Assembly: GCA_002787815.1 (NCBI GenBank)
Contig: PCUY01000018.1
Span: forward strand, 1-55,825
Source of the DNA: Bacteroidetes bacterium CG12_big_fil_rev_8_21_14_0_65_60_17
GTDB taxonomy: Bacteria > Bacteroidota > Rhodothermia > Rhodothermales > UBA10348
DNA: 55,825 bases
Direction: 5' to 3'
How positions within the stretch are numbered: position 1 is the stretch's first letter; each line of letters opens with the position of its first letter. Shown here piece by piece: positions 45,023 through 54,047 of this stretch. Under the pieces are notes generated by a model. That model did not search any database. It was not told where the DNA came from and was given only the letters and a program-made list of their open reading frames with translations. The position numbers and the translations under genes are program-made.

Positions 45023-45976
45023 TCACGCCGGCTGCTCCGCCGCCCTGCGATCCCTGCCTGTCAACGTAATGAGTCCAAATAGCGTCAGGTTGAGTATTTT
45101 GTCGAGCCCGGCGGCTACCACAAGCATACTCGCAAGCGGAGCCTGGGCGACGCTCAGGGGGCCTGAAAGGCCAAGACCAATGCTCGTGAACACCAGCATC
45201 TGGTTGGGCAGGAAGGGAATACGGGAAAGTATGATACTCACGGCCGCATAGGTGAACCACACCGTCAGCGGCACATCAGGCATGACAACAGCCCACATAC
45301 CTATCTGGAGCATCTGTCCGGTGATGAGCCGCGCAACCTGTATGAGCATGATGATCCCGGCCGAGCGCCACTCCATGCTGAACAGAAAGCGCCGGAAACG
45401 AATCCATACGGGTATCAGAATCACGAAAACGACGCCGGACAGCAACAGCCACATGACCATTCGCCTGCCCACCAGCCGGTCAAGGGACAACTCCCCGACT
45501 GTCAGGAATACGCTCAGCAACACGACAGAAACCACGGTCGATGCCACCGACGAAATGATGTTGTTGTCCCGGATGGTCTCGGCTATTCGGCGTTTCGGCA
45601 ACGTCACCTGGCGCCGTGCCCAGTCAAAGAAATAGACTTCACCCGAATATCCCACGACATCCTTGTTGAAAATTCGTTTCTTGATCAGTGCCGGAAACGC
45701 TTTGACGACATCAAACTCCCACGTTACCCGATATATGAACGACTCTGCGATGGGCAGCAGCACGTACAGCATCAGAAAGAACAGATAGAAAAGCGGATGG
45801 ACAGGCAGGTTACGCAGTACCTCCCCCCATCCGACGGACGTCAGCTGCCAGGCAAGCAGTCCCAGAATACCTGTAAGAAGTATCACCCGAAGTGTGCGGA
45901 CAAGCATGTGCCCCGCGCGAGTCTCGCGAAATATCCGCCACTTCTCAAATGCAGTCTTCAAACGAACAAATGTCAT
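45023..45976 (-). CDS. Membrane protein of unknown function
   Basis: A 317-residue protein with about eight helices, the first near residues 28-45 (VILLTGILGLLAWQL). A short loop contains YFFDWARRQVTLPKRRIAETIRDNNIISS, and the later part SIILSRIPFLPNQMLVFTSIGLGLSG recalls the lysylphosphatidylglycerol-synthase-like (UPF0104) membrane fold, but no conserved signature is certain. The start at 45976 overlaps the start of the forward gene at 45970 by seven bases, so one of the two may start later. Confidence 0.65.
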   Translation of the reverse strand: MTFVRLKTAFEKWRIFRETRAGHMLVRTLRVILLTGILGLLAWQLTSVGWGEVLRNLPVHPLFYLFFLMLYVLLPIAESFIYRVTWEFDVVKAFPALIKKRIFNKDVVGYSGEVYFFDWARRQVTLPKRRIAETIRDNNIISSVASTVVSVVLLSVFLTVGELSLDRLVGRRMVMWLLLSGVVFVILIPVWIRFRRFLFSMEWRSAGIIMLIQVARLITGQMLQIGMWAVVMPDVPLTVWFTYAAVSIILSRIPFLPNQMLVFTSIGLGLSGPLSVAQAPLASMLVVAAGLDKILNLTLFGLITLTGRDRRAAEQPA

Positions 45977-46443
45977 ATCTCAACCGGGCAAAAAAATGGC
46001 TGCTGGGCACGTTCCTGGTGTACGCCGTATTGGTCAGTACGAATTTAGGGGAATTCTGGCCGTTTTCCATTTATCCAATGTTCTCACAGGCAGGAAACCC
46101 GTGGGTGCGGGCTGTGGTCCGTGAAATTCCGGATGCTGACGCCGGGGTTGTTTCGTGGGAACCAACCTCGCGTGACATGATCCTTGGTCGCCCCTTCGCC
46201 GTCGGACCCACGGGCATCAACCAGAATGATGTTGCCAATTTTGTGTCCAAATCCAGGGAATGGACGCCCCGCCGCACCGAGGCGCTTCGCAGGCTGTTCC
46301 ATACCAATCTGACCGATCGAACGCTGCTCATTTACCGGGTCACCGGCGAACTGGGCGACAACCGCTCCATATCCGTCCGCTACGAACCCTACATCCTCAT
46401 GACGCCCGATACTACCATCCTGCATCCGGAGGTATCCCCATGA
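45970..46443 (+). CDS. Hypothetical protein, partner of the HTTM gene
   Basis: A 157-residue protein with one N-terminal helix (about residues 9-27, LLGTFLVYAVLVSTN) followed by FWPFSIYPMFSQAGNPW and a soluble domain rich in short strands. It ends in an ATGA overlap with the HTTM gene, so the two are probably translated together. The family is unknown to me. The FWPF..YPMF motif also occurs near HTTM-type proteins, which would support a joint function; that is inference. Confidence 0.65.
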   Translation: MSYLNRAKKWLLGTFLVYAVLVSTNLGEFWPFSIYPMFSQAGNPWVRAVVREIPDADAGVVSWEPTSRDMILGRPFAVGPTGINQNDVANFVSKSREWTPRRTEALRRLFHTNLTDRTLLIYRVTGELGDNRSISVRYEPYILMTPDTTILHPEVSP

Positions 46444-47330
46444 CCGAGCGCATCATGCACATGCTCTTCCAGCCCGACCGGATGGAAACACGGGGCGAAA
46501 TCCTCTTCTTCAGGATATTTGAAGTGGTCATGATCGGCTGGGCACTCTGGTTCGGCTGGGAATGGGGGCTTTACATTCCGAACATCGCCGACGTCGTCCT
46601 GCCTCTCGGAATTGCCCGGTTCGTGGACATTTCGTTCATGTTCGAGAACAACCTGTCCATTGTGAACGCCGGACTCATGACGGCCGCCGCCCTTGTCGGG
46701 TTTTTTCGGCTGCACCGCAGCGGCTATATGCTACTGGCGATCTCTTTCCACCTGCAATACGTGTCGCGCTACAGCCTCGGTGAAATATCGCACGGATCCA
46801 ATGTCGTCGGGCTTACGGCTGTGGCGCTGGGCCTGGCGTACCTCGCCTTCCGGGAAGAAAAACACAGCCGCCGGTTCGCGCTCGGCGTCATCATCTTCTT
46901 CCTGGGCCTCGGATACACGACGGCGGCCATGTCCAAACTCATCGCCTCCGGCCCCCTCTGGGTGGACGGCGGCCATATGTGGATGTGGATCCAGGAGCGG
47001 ACGGTCGATGTCTTCTCCAAGTCAGGTGAAATCAATGTAAACCGCTTCCAGCAGTTGGTGCTTGATCAGTATCCGCTTGCCACTGCCATTCTTGCGTTTG
47101 GTCTGGTCACGGAACTCACTGGCGTACTTATCTGGTCACCCCGCTTTCGCCCCTGGGTCATGACGCTTCTCATGGCCATGCATGTCGGTATTCTCATGTC
47201 CATGCAGATCAACTTTCCCGCGAACAACGCCATCCTTTTCCTGCTGGCCTACCCCTGGGCTGATCTGATTGACCGCTTCCTCGGCAGGCGTCCTGCGCCC
47301 GGCCTGGCAGGCAGCGTCGCACCCGTCTGA
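46440..47330 (+). CDS. HTTM-domain membrane protein
   Basis: A 296-residue protein with about seven to eight helices resembling the horizontally transferred transmembrane (HTTM) domain related to vitamin K-dependent gamma-carboxylase. Typical features are the membrane region with GYTTAAMSKLIASGPLWVDG and the late helix MLLMAMHVGILMSMQINFPANNAILF. The catalytic Lys/His of true carboxylases is not established here, so the enzyme activity is unknown. It overlaps the upstream gene by ATGA and the glycosyltransferase by TGATG. Confidence 0.8.
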   Translation: MTERIMHMLFQPDRMETRGEILFFRIFEVVMIGWALWFGWEWGLYIPNIADVVLPLGIARFVDISFMFENNLSIVNAGLMTAAALVGFFRLHRSGYMLLAISFHLQYVSRYSLGEISHGSNVVGLTAVALGLAYLAFREEKHSRRFALGVIIFFLGLGYTTAAMSKLIASGPLWVDGGHMWMWIQERTVDVFSKSGEINVNRFQQLVLDQYPLATAILAFGLVTELTGVLIWSPRFRPWVMTLLMAMHVGILMSMQINFPANNAILFLLAYPWADLIDRFLGRRPAPGLAGSVAPV

Positions 47331-48490
47331 TGCATATACTCGCTGTCACCCAGGACTTTCCGCCCGATGTCGGTGGTACACAGACCTATGCGGCGGAAGT
47401 AGCGCGCGGCCTGGCATCACGCGGCCACCGCGTCAGCGTCGTGTGCCCGGCCCGGCCCGACACATCCCACCTTGACACCGGGTTCGCGGCCCATGGCGTG
47501 CACACGATCCGCGTCGCATCGACCCAGGACATGTTCCCGCTGAGAGCGGTGCCGACCCTTCGCGGCGTACTCTCCAGGGAGGCCATCGACGTGGCTTTTG
47601 CGGTTGCGTGGCCGTCCGCACTCGCACTGCGCATCGCCGGCGCAGCCCGCCGTCATATTCCCCTGGCCCTGGCTGCCCACGGACGCGAGCTGTTGCTCGA
47701 ACCGGTGCGGATTCCCGGGGGGCAGGCCGCGTACGACGCCATTCGCAGGCACGTTGTCCGGGGTGCTGACCTGCTCCTGCCAGTCAGTCGCTACACGGCA
47801 TCGCTCCTCGTCCCGCTTGGCGTCCCCGCCACACGCATGCAGGTTGTGAACAACGGCACGGATCCGTCCGTTTTTTTTCCGGTAGATGCAGCACAGTGCG
47901 CCGCCCTGCGGGCGCGACTGGGTGTGCCCGACGGTCCCATGATCCTGACGGTCAGTCGGCTTGTCGGACGGAAAGGGGTAAATACGGTGCTGGAGGCTCT
48001 TCCCCATGTGCTTCGCGATCATCCCGATGCCTCCTACGTGGTGGCGGGCGACGGACCGGACAAAGACGCACTCGTTGCGCTGGCGCGGGAGCTTGGACTC
48101 ACCGAGCGTGTACACTTCCTGGGGCGTTTTCCCTGGGAGGATCTCCGCACGCTCTATTCCGCGGCCAATGTTTTCGTACTGCCGGCCCGAGAGGCGCGCC
48201 CCGATGTGGAAGGATTCGGCATCGTATTTCTCGAGGCAAATGCCTGCGGCACGCCCGTCGTTGGCGCCGATACGGGGGGGATTCCTGACGCCATTGACCA
48301 CGAACAAACCGGTCTGCTGGTGCCGCCCGACGATGCCGCGGCACTCGCCCGTGCCCTGTCCGGATTGCTCGCAGATCCCGACCGGGCGGAAGCCATGGGC
48401 GCTGCCGGAAGAAAACGCGTAGAGGAATCGTTCAACTGGCAGCGGGCATCCGAACATATCAGTGCACTGTTTTCCCGATTGAACCGTTGA
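47330..48490 (+). CDS. Glycosyltransferase family 4 (GT-B)
   Basis: A 386-residue GT-B enzyme. The N-terminal domain starts MHILAVTQDFPPDVGGTQTYAAEVARGLASRGHRV. The C-terminal donor domain has VNNGTDPSVFFP, ILTVSRLVGRKGVNTVLEAL, VVAGDGPDKDAL, VHFLGRFPWEDLRTLYSAANVFVLPA and EGFGIVFLEANACGTPVVGADTGGIPDAI, the E-x7-E block of GT4. It probably transfers a sugar in glycolipid or surface glycan synthesis; donor and acceptor are unknown. It starts by a TGATG overlap. Confidence 0.93.
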   Translation: MHILAVTQDFPPDVGGTQTYAAEVARGLASRGHRVSVVCPARPDTSHLDTGFAAHGVHTIRVASTQDMFPLRAVPTLRGVLSREAIDVAFAVAWPSALALRIAGAARRHIPLALAAHGRELLLEPVRIPGGQAAYDAIRRHVVRGADLLLPVSRYTASLLVPLGVPATRMQVVNNGTDPSVFFPVDAAQCAALRARLGVPDGPMILTVSRLVGRKGVNTVLEALPHVLRDHPDASYVVAGDGPDKDALVALARELGLTERVHFLGRFPWEDLRTLYSAANVFVLPAREARPDVEGFGIVFLEANACGTPVVGADTGGIPDAIDHEQTGLLVPPDDAAALARALSGLLADPDRAEAMGAAGRKRVEESFNWQRASEHISALFSRLNR

Positions 48491-49206
48491 AAGACTTTTT
48501 CGCTTCATCACGGTATGCGCTCCACGCGCTTGCCTTCTTACTGGTTTCCGTCTGCCCGCTCCTCCTGCCTGGATGCACCGGCGGCGATGACCCGTTCATT
48601 GCCATTTCGGCAGCCATCCCTGACGCCGTGCTGGACATCCGCTATGCCGGGGAGGAAAACTTCCTGGGTACGCCGGCCCGCGGATATGAACGTCCTGAAT
48701 GCTTGCTCACGGCTGAAGCTGCCAATGCGCTGGGGGACGCAGCAGCGGCGCTCTCCGATGCCGAGCCGGACGATCCCGGGCACGGACTTTCGCTCCACAT
48801 ATTCGACTGCTTCCGGCCACAGCGCGCCGTCGATCACTTTGTTGAATGGGCAGGAGACGATACCGATACACTGCGCAAGGCCGATTACTATACATTCGTA
48901 CCCAAGGACAGCCTGTTTGCGCACGGTTACATTGCGGAGCGTTCCGGCCACAGCCGTGGCAGCACGATTGATCTCACCCTGTCCCGGGACGGGGTAGTGC
49001 TCGATATGGGAACACCTTTCGACTACTTCGACCCATCTTCAGCCACCGCCGACACGTCCATTTCTGCGGAGGCACAGGCCAACCGCTCCCTGCTCCTTTC
49101 ACTCATGGAGGAAGCCGGCTTCCGCAACTACAGCGCCGAATGGTGGCACTATACGCTCATCGACGAGCCGTATCCCGACACGTATTTCGACGTGCCGGTC
49201 CGCTGA
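48487..49206 (+). CDS. VanX-type D-Ala-D-Ala dipeptidase lipoprotein
   Basis: A 239-residue protein with a lipobox (LLLPGC at about residues 25-30) and the zinc peptidase core of the VanX/DdpX family: FDCFRP, the ligand block SGHSRGSTIDLTL (His, Asp) and EWWHY (Glu, His). These hydrolyse D-Ala-D-Ala during peptidoglycan recycling. The only usable start is TTG at 48487, overlapping the preceding stop as TTGA; no in-frame ATG precedes the motifs. No vancomycin operon genes are nearby, so resistance should not be assumed. Confidence 0.88.
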   Translation: MKDFFASSRYALHALAFLLVSVCPLLLPGCTGGDDPFIAISAAIPDAVLDIRYAGEENFLGTPARGYERPECLLTAEAANALGDAAAALSDAEPDDPGHGLSLHIFDCFRPQRAVDHFVEWAGDDTDTLRKADYYTFVPKDSLFAHGYIAERSGHSRGSTIDLTLSRDGVVLDMGTPFDYFDPSSATADTSISAEAQANRSLLLSLMEEAGFRNYSAEWWHYTLIDEPYPDTYFDVPVR

Positions 49207-49230
49207 AGAAACGTTTCGCCGGAGCACCAT

Positions 49231-52200
49231 CTACGGCTCCGTGCGCCACAGAACGGAAACCACGCGTTCAATGCAGGACACGCCCGCGTCCGGGTGACGC
49301 GCCTGGAGCTCCATGAGGGCATCTTCGGCAGACAGAGGATCTTCCCCGGCAATAAACCCCTTCTCTTCCAGGTACCCGCGCAACTCTTCGCGCTTGTCCT
49401 CACGGAAACGCGACACCTCGCCTGCCTCCAGCCCGTCTATGAGCGCTCTGGCGTCGTACTCTTTTTGCCGCGTAAGTGCCCACACCTCATCCAGCTTGCG
49501 ATCGGAAACGCCGGGTGCCTCCTGAAGCACGTCCCGCGTAAGTGGTCTGCCTCGCCCCCGCTTCCACAACGACATGGCGTCATCCAGCAGATCCACCCGG
49601 GCGAGCACCGCGTCCCGGTCTGCCGACGATCCCGTCACGGGGTGGGCAGCCCTCGCGAGCACCCTGTACTGACCCACAGTCTCGACGCGGCGCCGGAGCA
49701 GCCTGTAGACGTCATCGCTGCCCTCGAGGACGTGCCAGATATGCACGGCATCGATGCCCTCTTCATGCGGCCGGATTCCCGGTACGCCCAGTCGGCGTCC
49801 GTACGTGATGTAATCCTGGCCGCCGGGCGCCGGAATGTCGGGCTCGGACCACGTCGCTCCCGATGTGGGCAGCGGAGCGGCTTCACTGGCCGATCCCCGG
49901 CGCACGGCGGCCAGGTCCATGACACGATCTTCGACGGCCCCGTCAAGCCTGCCGAGTACTTCCATCCACTTGGCCACTTCGTCGGTCTGCGCCGTGAAAT
50001 AGAACAGTTGTCGTCCGCGCCCGGCAAGATCCATGAGCGCGCTGACAATGGCCCGCGCCCGCACATCGTCTGTCGTTCCAAGCGCTTCGTCGAGAATCAG
50101 CGGCAGGGGTGATGTCTCTTCCTGCTCCAGAAACGCCATCCGTACGGCCATGAGCAGCTGTACACGCTCTCCCACAGAGAGCTCTGCGACCGGACGAGCG
50201 GTACTGGAACCGTCCGTTTTGGCGAGAAACCGGGGCTGCTCCGGCGTCAGATCCAGTACAAGCTCCAGCGCACCAGCTGTGAATGAGGCCAGCAGTTCGC
50301 GCGCGCGCACGAACACCTGGGGGAGCGTGTCCTCCACGGTCTTATCGCGTACAAACCGGACGATCTCGTTTCCGATCACGGATCTCACATTGTCGTCCAC
50401 TGCATGCTGCAGTTTCTCCTTGGCGGCATCAAGCTTCATGGCGGCCTGGGCCACTTCCTGGTTGTCCACTGCTGCTCCCATCCTGAGTGTGATCTTCCCA
50501 ATGCGATCGACCAGGTCGTCGTACGTTGCAGCCCGTTCCCGGGCACGTTGCATCTGATCTTCCAGCTCGGGGACCGGGCATGCCAGAAGTGCCTCCACCG
50601 GCTCCATTCCTTCCGGCCGTGTTTCGGCGTGCAACCTTTCTTCGGCCTGCTGTACCTGGGCCTCGGCCACACGCAGCGCCGTGCCGGCCTCCTTCCAAGC
50701 TTCGTGCGCTTCGAGCAGCCGGATCAACGCCGCTTCATCGCCCGAATTCAGACCCAGATCCTCGAAAAGTTTGATTATCCGGCTTTCAACGTCCTCACGC
50801 TCGGGTCGCCACTCGTCTTCCAGTTTCCGGGTTGACGCGTCGCGCTCCTGCTTGGCGGCATCAAGTTCCTGGATCCGCGCCTGCAATTGCTCCAGGGCGG
50901 CGCGGGCCGCTGACGCGCTGTCAGGAACGGAATCCAAGTCCAGCACATCCGACAGGACACCCAGCTCGTCCAGCAACTTCCTGAGCTGCTCCTCGGCGGC
51001 GCTCTCGGCCGCTTGCGCCTCCGTCAGCCGTGCCGAGAGCGTTCCCCGCAAGACCAGCTCCTCCGATACGCTTAGAAGCCAAATTCCACGTGCCGTCAAC
51101 GATTCGTCATCGTCGGCTCCGCGCTGCGTGAGCGGAAATCCCATTTCTCTGCCCAACGCTTCCATCTGAGAGGCCAGGTGCGCACGCTCCTGCCTCGCAT
51201 GTACCATGTCTTCGGCGACTTTCTCGAGGCGCGCACCAATATCGAGCTGTTCGTCGTTGCGTCGCTTGTCCTCCACGACCTGACCCAGCAGCATTCTGAG
51301 TGTTTTGACGACCTCCTGTTCCGTCCAGGCGGCAGGTGCAGGCACTTCGGTCCCGTTCCACATGCGCTCTACGTCGCTCCTTCGAGACGCCTCCGCGGGC
51401 CGTTTCCTGCGCCAGAAAAGAATCAGCAGGACCAAGGCCAGAGCCGGAGCCGCCAGGAATAAAGGCCCTGCCCAAAGGAAGGCAAGTATACCGGTCACGG
51501 CAAGCAGGCCTGCCAGAAGAACGACCCACCAGATGGCAGATTCGGCAGCTTGCGCCTCTTTGGGCGCTCTCAGCCAGTCCTCGAGCCGCGTAATGGCCGC
51601 ATGGAGCGCATCGGTCGACATGCGTTCCCGCCCCCGAGCGACGTTTTCGCCCTTCGCAGCGGGCTCGTCCAGTTCCACGCGCCGCATCTCAAGTGCTTGT
51701 TGTTGCTGTCTCAGCACAGTTTCTCGACCCTGCAGTGACACCCATTCCCGGAACAGCCTGTCCAGCGTCGTGGCCATGTCCCGGGATATACCGGTCACTT
51801 CCGCAGCACCCGCGGTCTCAGCGAGCCTGACATCGAGCTCCCGGAGCGCGACTTCGGCTTTGATTCGATCGGCCTGCACATCCCGCAGCGTCCGCTCCAC
51901 GTCCTCAGCCTGCTCCACGAGCCCCTTCCAGTGTCCCCGGCGGGCAGGATCGGGCGTCCCGCCCGGAAACAACCTTTCCGAGATCACGCGGCCTATCCGC
52001 TCAATTTCACGCTCCTCCCGGCTGATTTTCCCGTCCAGATCCCCCTTTCTGCTTTCCAGGTCATCCAGCGTTTCCTTCTCGTTTCCCCGCAACAATTCCA
52101 TGACAGCCGGAAAGGCTTCCATATCGGCCCGGGCATGTTCCAGTTTCTGGCGCGCCTGCACGAACTCGCGCGCACGGTCCAGTATGTTGGCTTCCTGCCG

Positions 52201-52788
52201 GGCGCGCTTCGCATGCTCACGCTCCGTCCGCAGGCGCGCCAGATCCTGGCGCTCCGCTTCAAGCGCACGGGCACGCTCCAGGGCCGCCTGCCGTGCATGC
52301 TTGGCCTCACGGACCTCTTTTTTCAACCCCTGGGGCTGCGTCGGTTTTGCGTAAAACCCGAGCGTTGCCGCCACGGCATCCAGATCATGACCGCCAAGGC
52401 TTTCGCGCAGTACGTGGGCAGCAAACGCGGCATCCGTCTGTGAGTCGGGTACCACCAGGTCGTGCAGGGCCAACAGATAGCGCGTGCGTCGATCTGCCGA
52501 GCCGAGGTCAGGGCGCGCTCCGCCTGGACCGTCATGCTCGGCGTACCCTGCCTCTATACGCACCCGCCATGGCGTGCCGTCCACATCCAGTTCGGCATCC
52601 AGACTGGGCCGTGCGAGCTCCGTGCTGCCTGGCCACAATACTTCCTGCAGGGCAAGCGCAAGCGTCGATTTCCCGACGCCGTTGGGCCCGTGAATGATGT
52701 TGATGTCCCGTGCCAAACGCTTCAGGTTGAGTTCGGCGCCCGTTCCCCGCAGCCTTCTCAGGTGGATATGGTCGATGTAGACACTCAC
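49231..52788 (-). CDS. SbcC/YhaN-like ATPase with membrane hairpin and extra C-terminus
   Basis: An 1185-residue SMC-like ATPase. Walker A GPNGVGKST (residues 34-42), long coiled coils (about 165-330 and 490-800), signature LSVGERVQLL (about 866-876) and Walker B LPLILDEALG (Asp900). Inside the coil, residues about 425-475 form two membrane helices (WWVVLLAGLLAVTGILAFL and LAAPALALVLLILFWRR), as in YhaN. The last about 245 residues (940-1185) are an extension with helical segments (VIWHVLEGSD-like, LTRDVLQEAPGVSDRKLDEVWAL) of no recognised family. Its ATG overlaps the phosphoesterase stop by four bases. Expected role: DNA-end processing with its partner. Confidence 0.88.
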   Translation of the reverse strand: MSVYIDHIHLRRLRGTGAELNLKRLARDINIIHGPNGVGKSTLALALQEVLWPGSTELARPSLDAELDVDGTPWRVRIEAGYAEHDGPGGARPDLGSADRRTRYLLALHDLVVPDSQTDAAFAAHVLRESLGGHDLDAVAATLGFYAKPTQPQGLKKEVREAKHARQAALERARALEAERQDLARLRTEREHAKRARQEANILDRAREFVQARQKLEHARADMEAFPAVMELLRGNEKETLDDLESRKGDLDGKISREEREIERIGRVISERLFPGGTPDPARRGHWKGLVEQAEDVERTLRDVQADRIKAEVALRELDVRLAETAGAAEVTGISRDMATTLDRLFREWVSLQGRETVLRQQQQALEMRRVELDEPAAKGENVARGRERMSTDALHAAITRLEDWLRAPKEAQAAESAIWWVVLLAGLLAVTGILAFLWAGPLFLAAPALALVLLILFWRRKRPAEASRRSDVERMWNGTEVPAPAAWTEQEVVKTLRMLLGQVVEDKRRNDEQLDIGARLEKVAEDMVHARQERAHLASQMEALGREMGFPLTQRGADDDESLTARGIWLLSVSEELVLRGTLSARLTEAQAAESAAEEQLRKLLDELGVLSDVLDLDSVPDSASAARAALEQLQARIQELDAAKQERDASTRKLEDEWRPEREDVESRIIKLFEDLGLNSGDEAALIRLLEAHEAWKEAGTALRVAEAQVQQAEERLHAETRPEGMEPVEALLACPVPELEDQMQRARERAATYDDLVDRIGKITLRMGAAVDNQEVAQAAMKLDAAKEKLQHAVDDNVRSVIGNEIVRFVRDKTVEDTLPQVFVRARELLASFTAGALELVLDLTPEQPRFLAKTDGSSTARPVAELSVGERVQLLMAVRMAFLEQEETSPLPLILDEALGTTDDVRARAIVSALMDLAGRGRQLFYFTAQTDEVAKWMEVLGRLDGAVEDRVMDLAAVRRGSASEAAPLPTSGATWSEPDIPAPGGQDYITYGRRLGVPGIRPHEEGIDAVHIWHVLEGSDDVYRLLRRRVETVGQYRVLARAAHPVTGSSADRDAVLARVDLLDDAMSLWKRGRGRPLTRDVLQEAPGVSDRKLDEVWALTRQKEYDARALIDGLEAGEVSRFREDKREELRGYLEEKGFIAGEDPLSAEDALMELQARHPDAGVSCIERVVSVLWRTEP

Positions 52789-54047
52789 GACATCAGCCGG
52801 TCCAAAATGTCCAGGGATGTCTCTCTCATGGTATCGACCAGTTCCTCGTCCGGGACCCTCGATACATCAATGTCCGACACGCCGGCTGCGGCCCGGCGCG
52901 CCCGGCGAAGGAGCGCGGCAATCGCGGGTGGCGCCTCGTCCGCGCCTGGATTCGTCGTCGTGAAGGCGTCGAGCGCCAAAACCAGCCGCGCGAGTTCACC
53001 GGGCGCGCCAGGCCGCTCGGCCAACCCCTCCAAATCAAGGTCCGGACGAGTTCGGTCCTGCGCACGATCAATCACGACCTCAATACCATTCACGCTGTCC
53101 CGGAAACTGGATAGGTCCGCCATTTCGTCCGGGATGACGTGCTTGAGTCTGGTTCGCCCCTGGAAAATGGGCCGGAGCGACGCTACCTCTGCCATCGGAT
53201 AATCGTCAGCCAGGGACTGTGCAGTCCTGATCAGCGCGTCCTGCGCATCTATCAGAAAATCTGTCCACGTCGAGACGTCGTATTCCGGAGCGACGTAGAC
53301 AACACTTGAGAGAGGCACCAGCCGGGGTTTTTCCACGCGACCGTTGGCGATGTCAATGATCCAAGCGCCGTGCGGTCCGGTTTCGCCCGGGTCGAGGGCC
53401 TGCGGCGATCCAGGGTAGAGAATGAGCGGTGGGCCTGCCTCGCAGAGCGGCGCATGAATGTGGCCGAGCAGCCAGCCGGCAACCGGCATACCGGCCAGGC
53501 GTGAACGGGACAGCGGCGCATAGCGCGAATCGCGTACTTCCAGGTCGCCATGTACCATGCCGAGTGTGGGCACCTGTGGATCGGGCTCCATGTCGTAGGT
53601 GGAAACCGGATCTATCGTGACCGTCCGGGAGGGAAATGACCAGCCGTCGATATGCACAGCCGGCCTTCCATCCCGGTCCAGAACGGTTTCCCGTTGCCAC
53701 GCCCCTCCCCGACCGACCATACAGAACCACTCGGACTCCAAGTCGGCTGCCAGGCGCGGGAATACATCCCAGTCGTGGTTTCCCGCGACGGCAAGGGTCC
53801 GAATGCCTGCGGCAGCGAGGCGCTCTACGCCCTCGCGGAAGGCGCCTGTGGTTTCCCAGAATGCGTGTTTGTTGTCAATGATGTCGCCCGTGAGGCATAC
53901 CGCCCCAACCTCCTGGTCTATGGCCGTATCCACGACGCGCTCCCAGACCGCTTTGGCCGAAAAAGCGTCCCCGGCAGTGCGGGTCGCGGCGCCCAGACGC
54001 GAAGACGTCCGTCCCATGTGGATATCGCCTGTGACCAGGATTTTCAT
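52785..54047 (-). CDS. SbcD/YhaO-like metallophosphoesterase
   Basis: A 420-residue nuclease-type phosphoesterase. All metal motifs are in place: GDIHMGR, GDIIDNK, GNHDWD, VHGD and GHIHAP. The C-terminal about 170 residues are helical and probably dock on the ATPase, like the Mre11/SbcD capping region. Four-base overlaps with both neighbours (52785-52788 and 54044-54047) show tight co-expression. It is likely the nuclease of an SbcCD-like pair. Confidence 0.92.
   Translation of the reverse strand: MKILVTGDIHMGRTSSRLGAATRTAGDAFSAKAVWERVVDTAIDQEVGAVCLTGDIIDNKHAFWETTGAFREGVERLAAAGIRTLAVAGNHDWDVFPRLAADLESEWFCMVGRGGAWQRETVLDRDGRPAVHIDGWSFPSRTVTIDPVSTYDMEPDPQVPTLGMVHGDLEVRDSRYAPLSRSRLAGMPVAGWLLGHIHAPLCEAGPPLILYPGSPQALDPGETGPHGAWIIDIANGRVEKPRLVPLSSVVYVAPEYDVSTWTDFLIDAQDALIRTAQSLADDYPMAEVASLRPIFQGRTRLKHVIPDEMADLSSFRDSVNGIEVVIDRAQDRTRPDLDLEGLAERPGAPGELARLVLALDAFTTTNPGADEAPPAIAALLRRARRAAAGVSDIDVSRVPDEELVDTMRETSLDILDRLMS

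Noticed and set aside
48487-49206. VanX-like gene as vancomycin resistance
   Set aside because: No vanH, vanA/B ligase or vanRS neighbours; the lipoprotein form suits peptidoglycan recycling.
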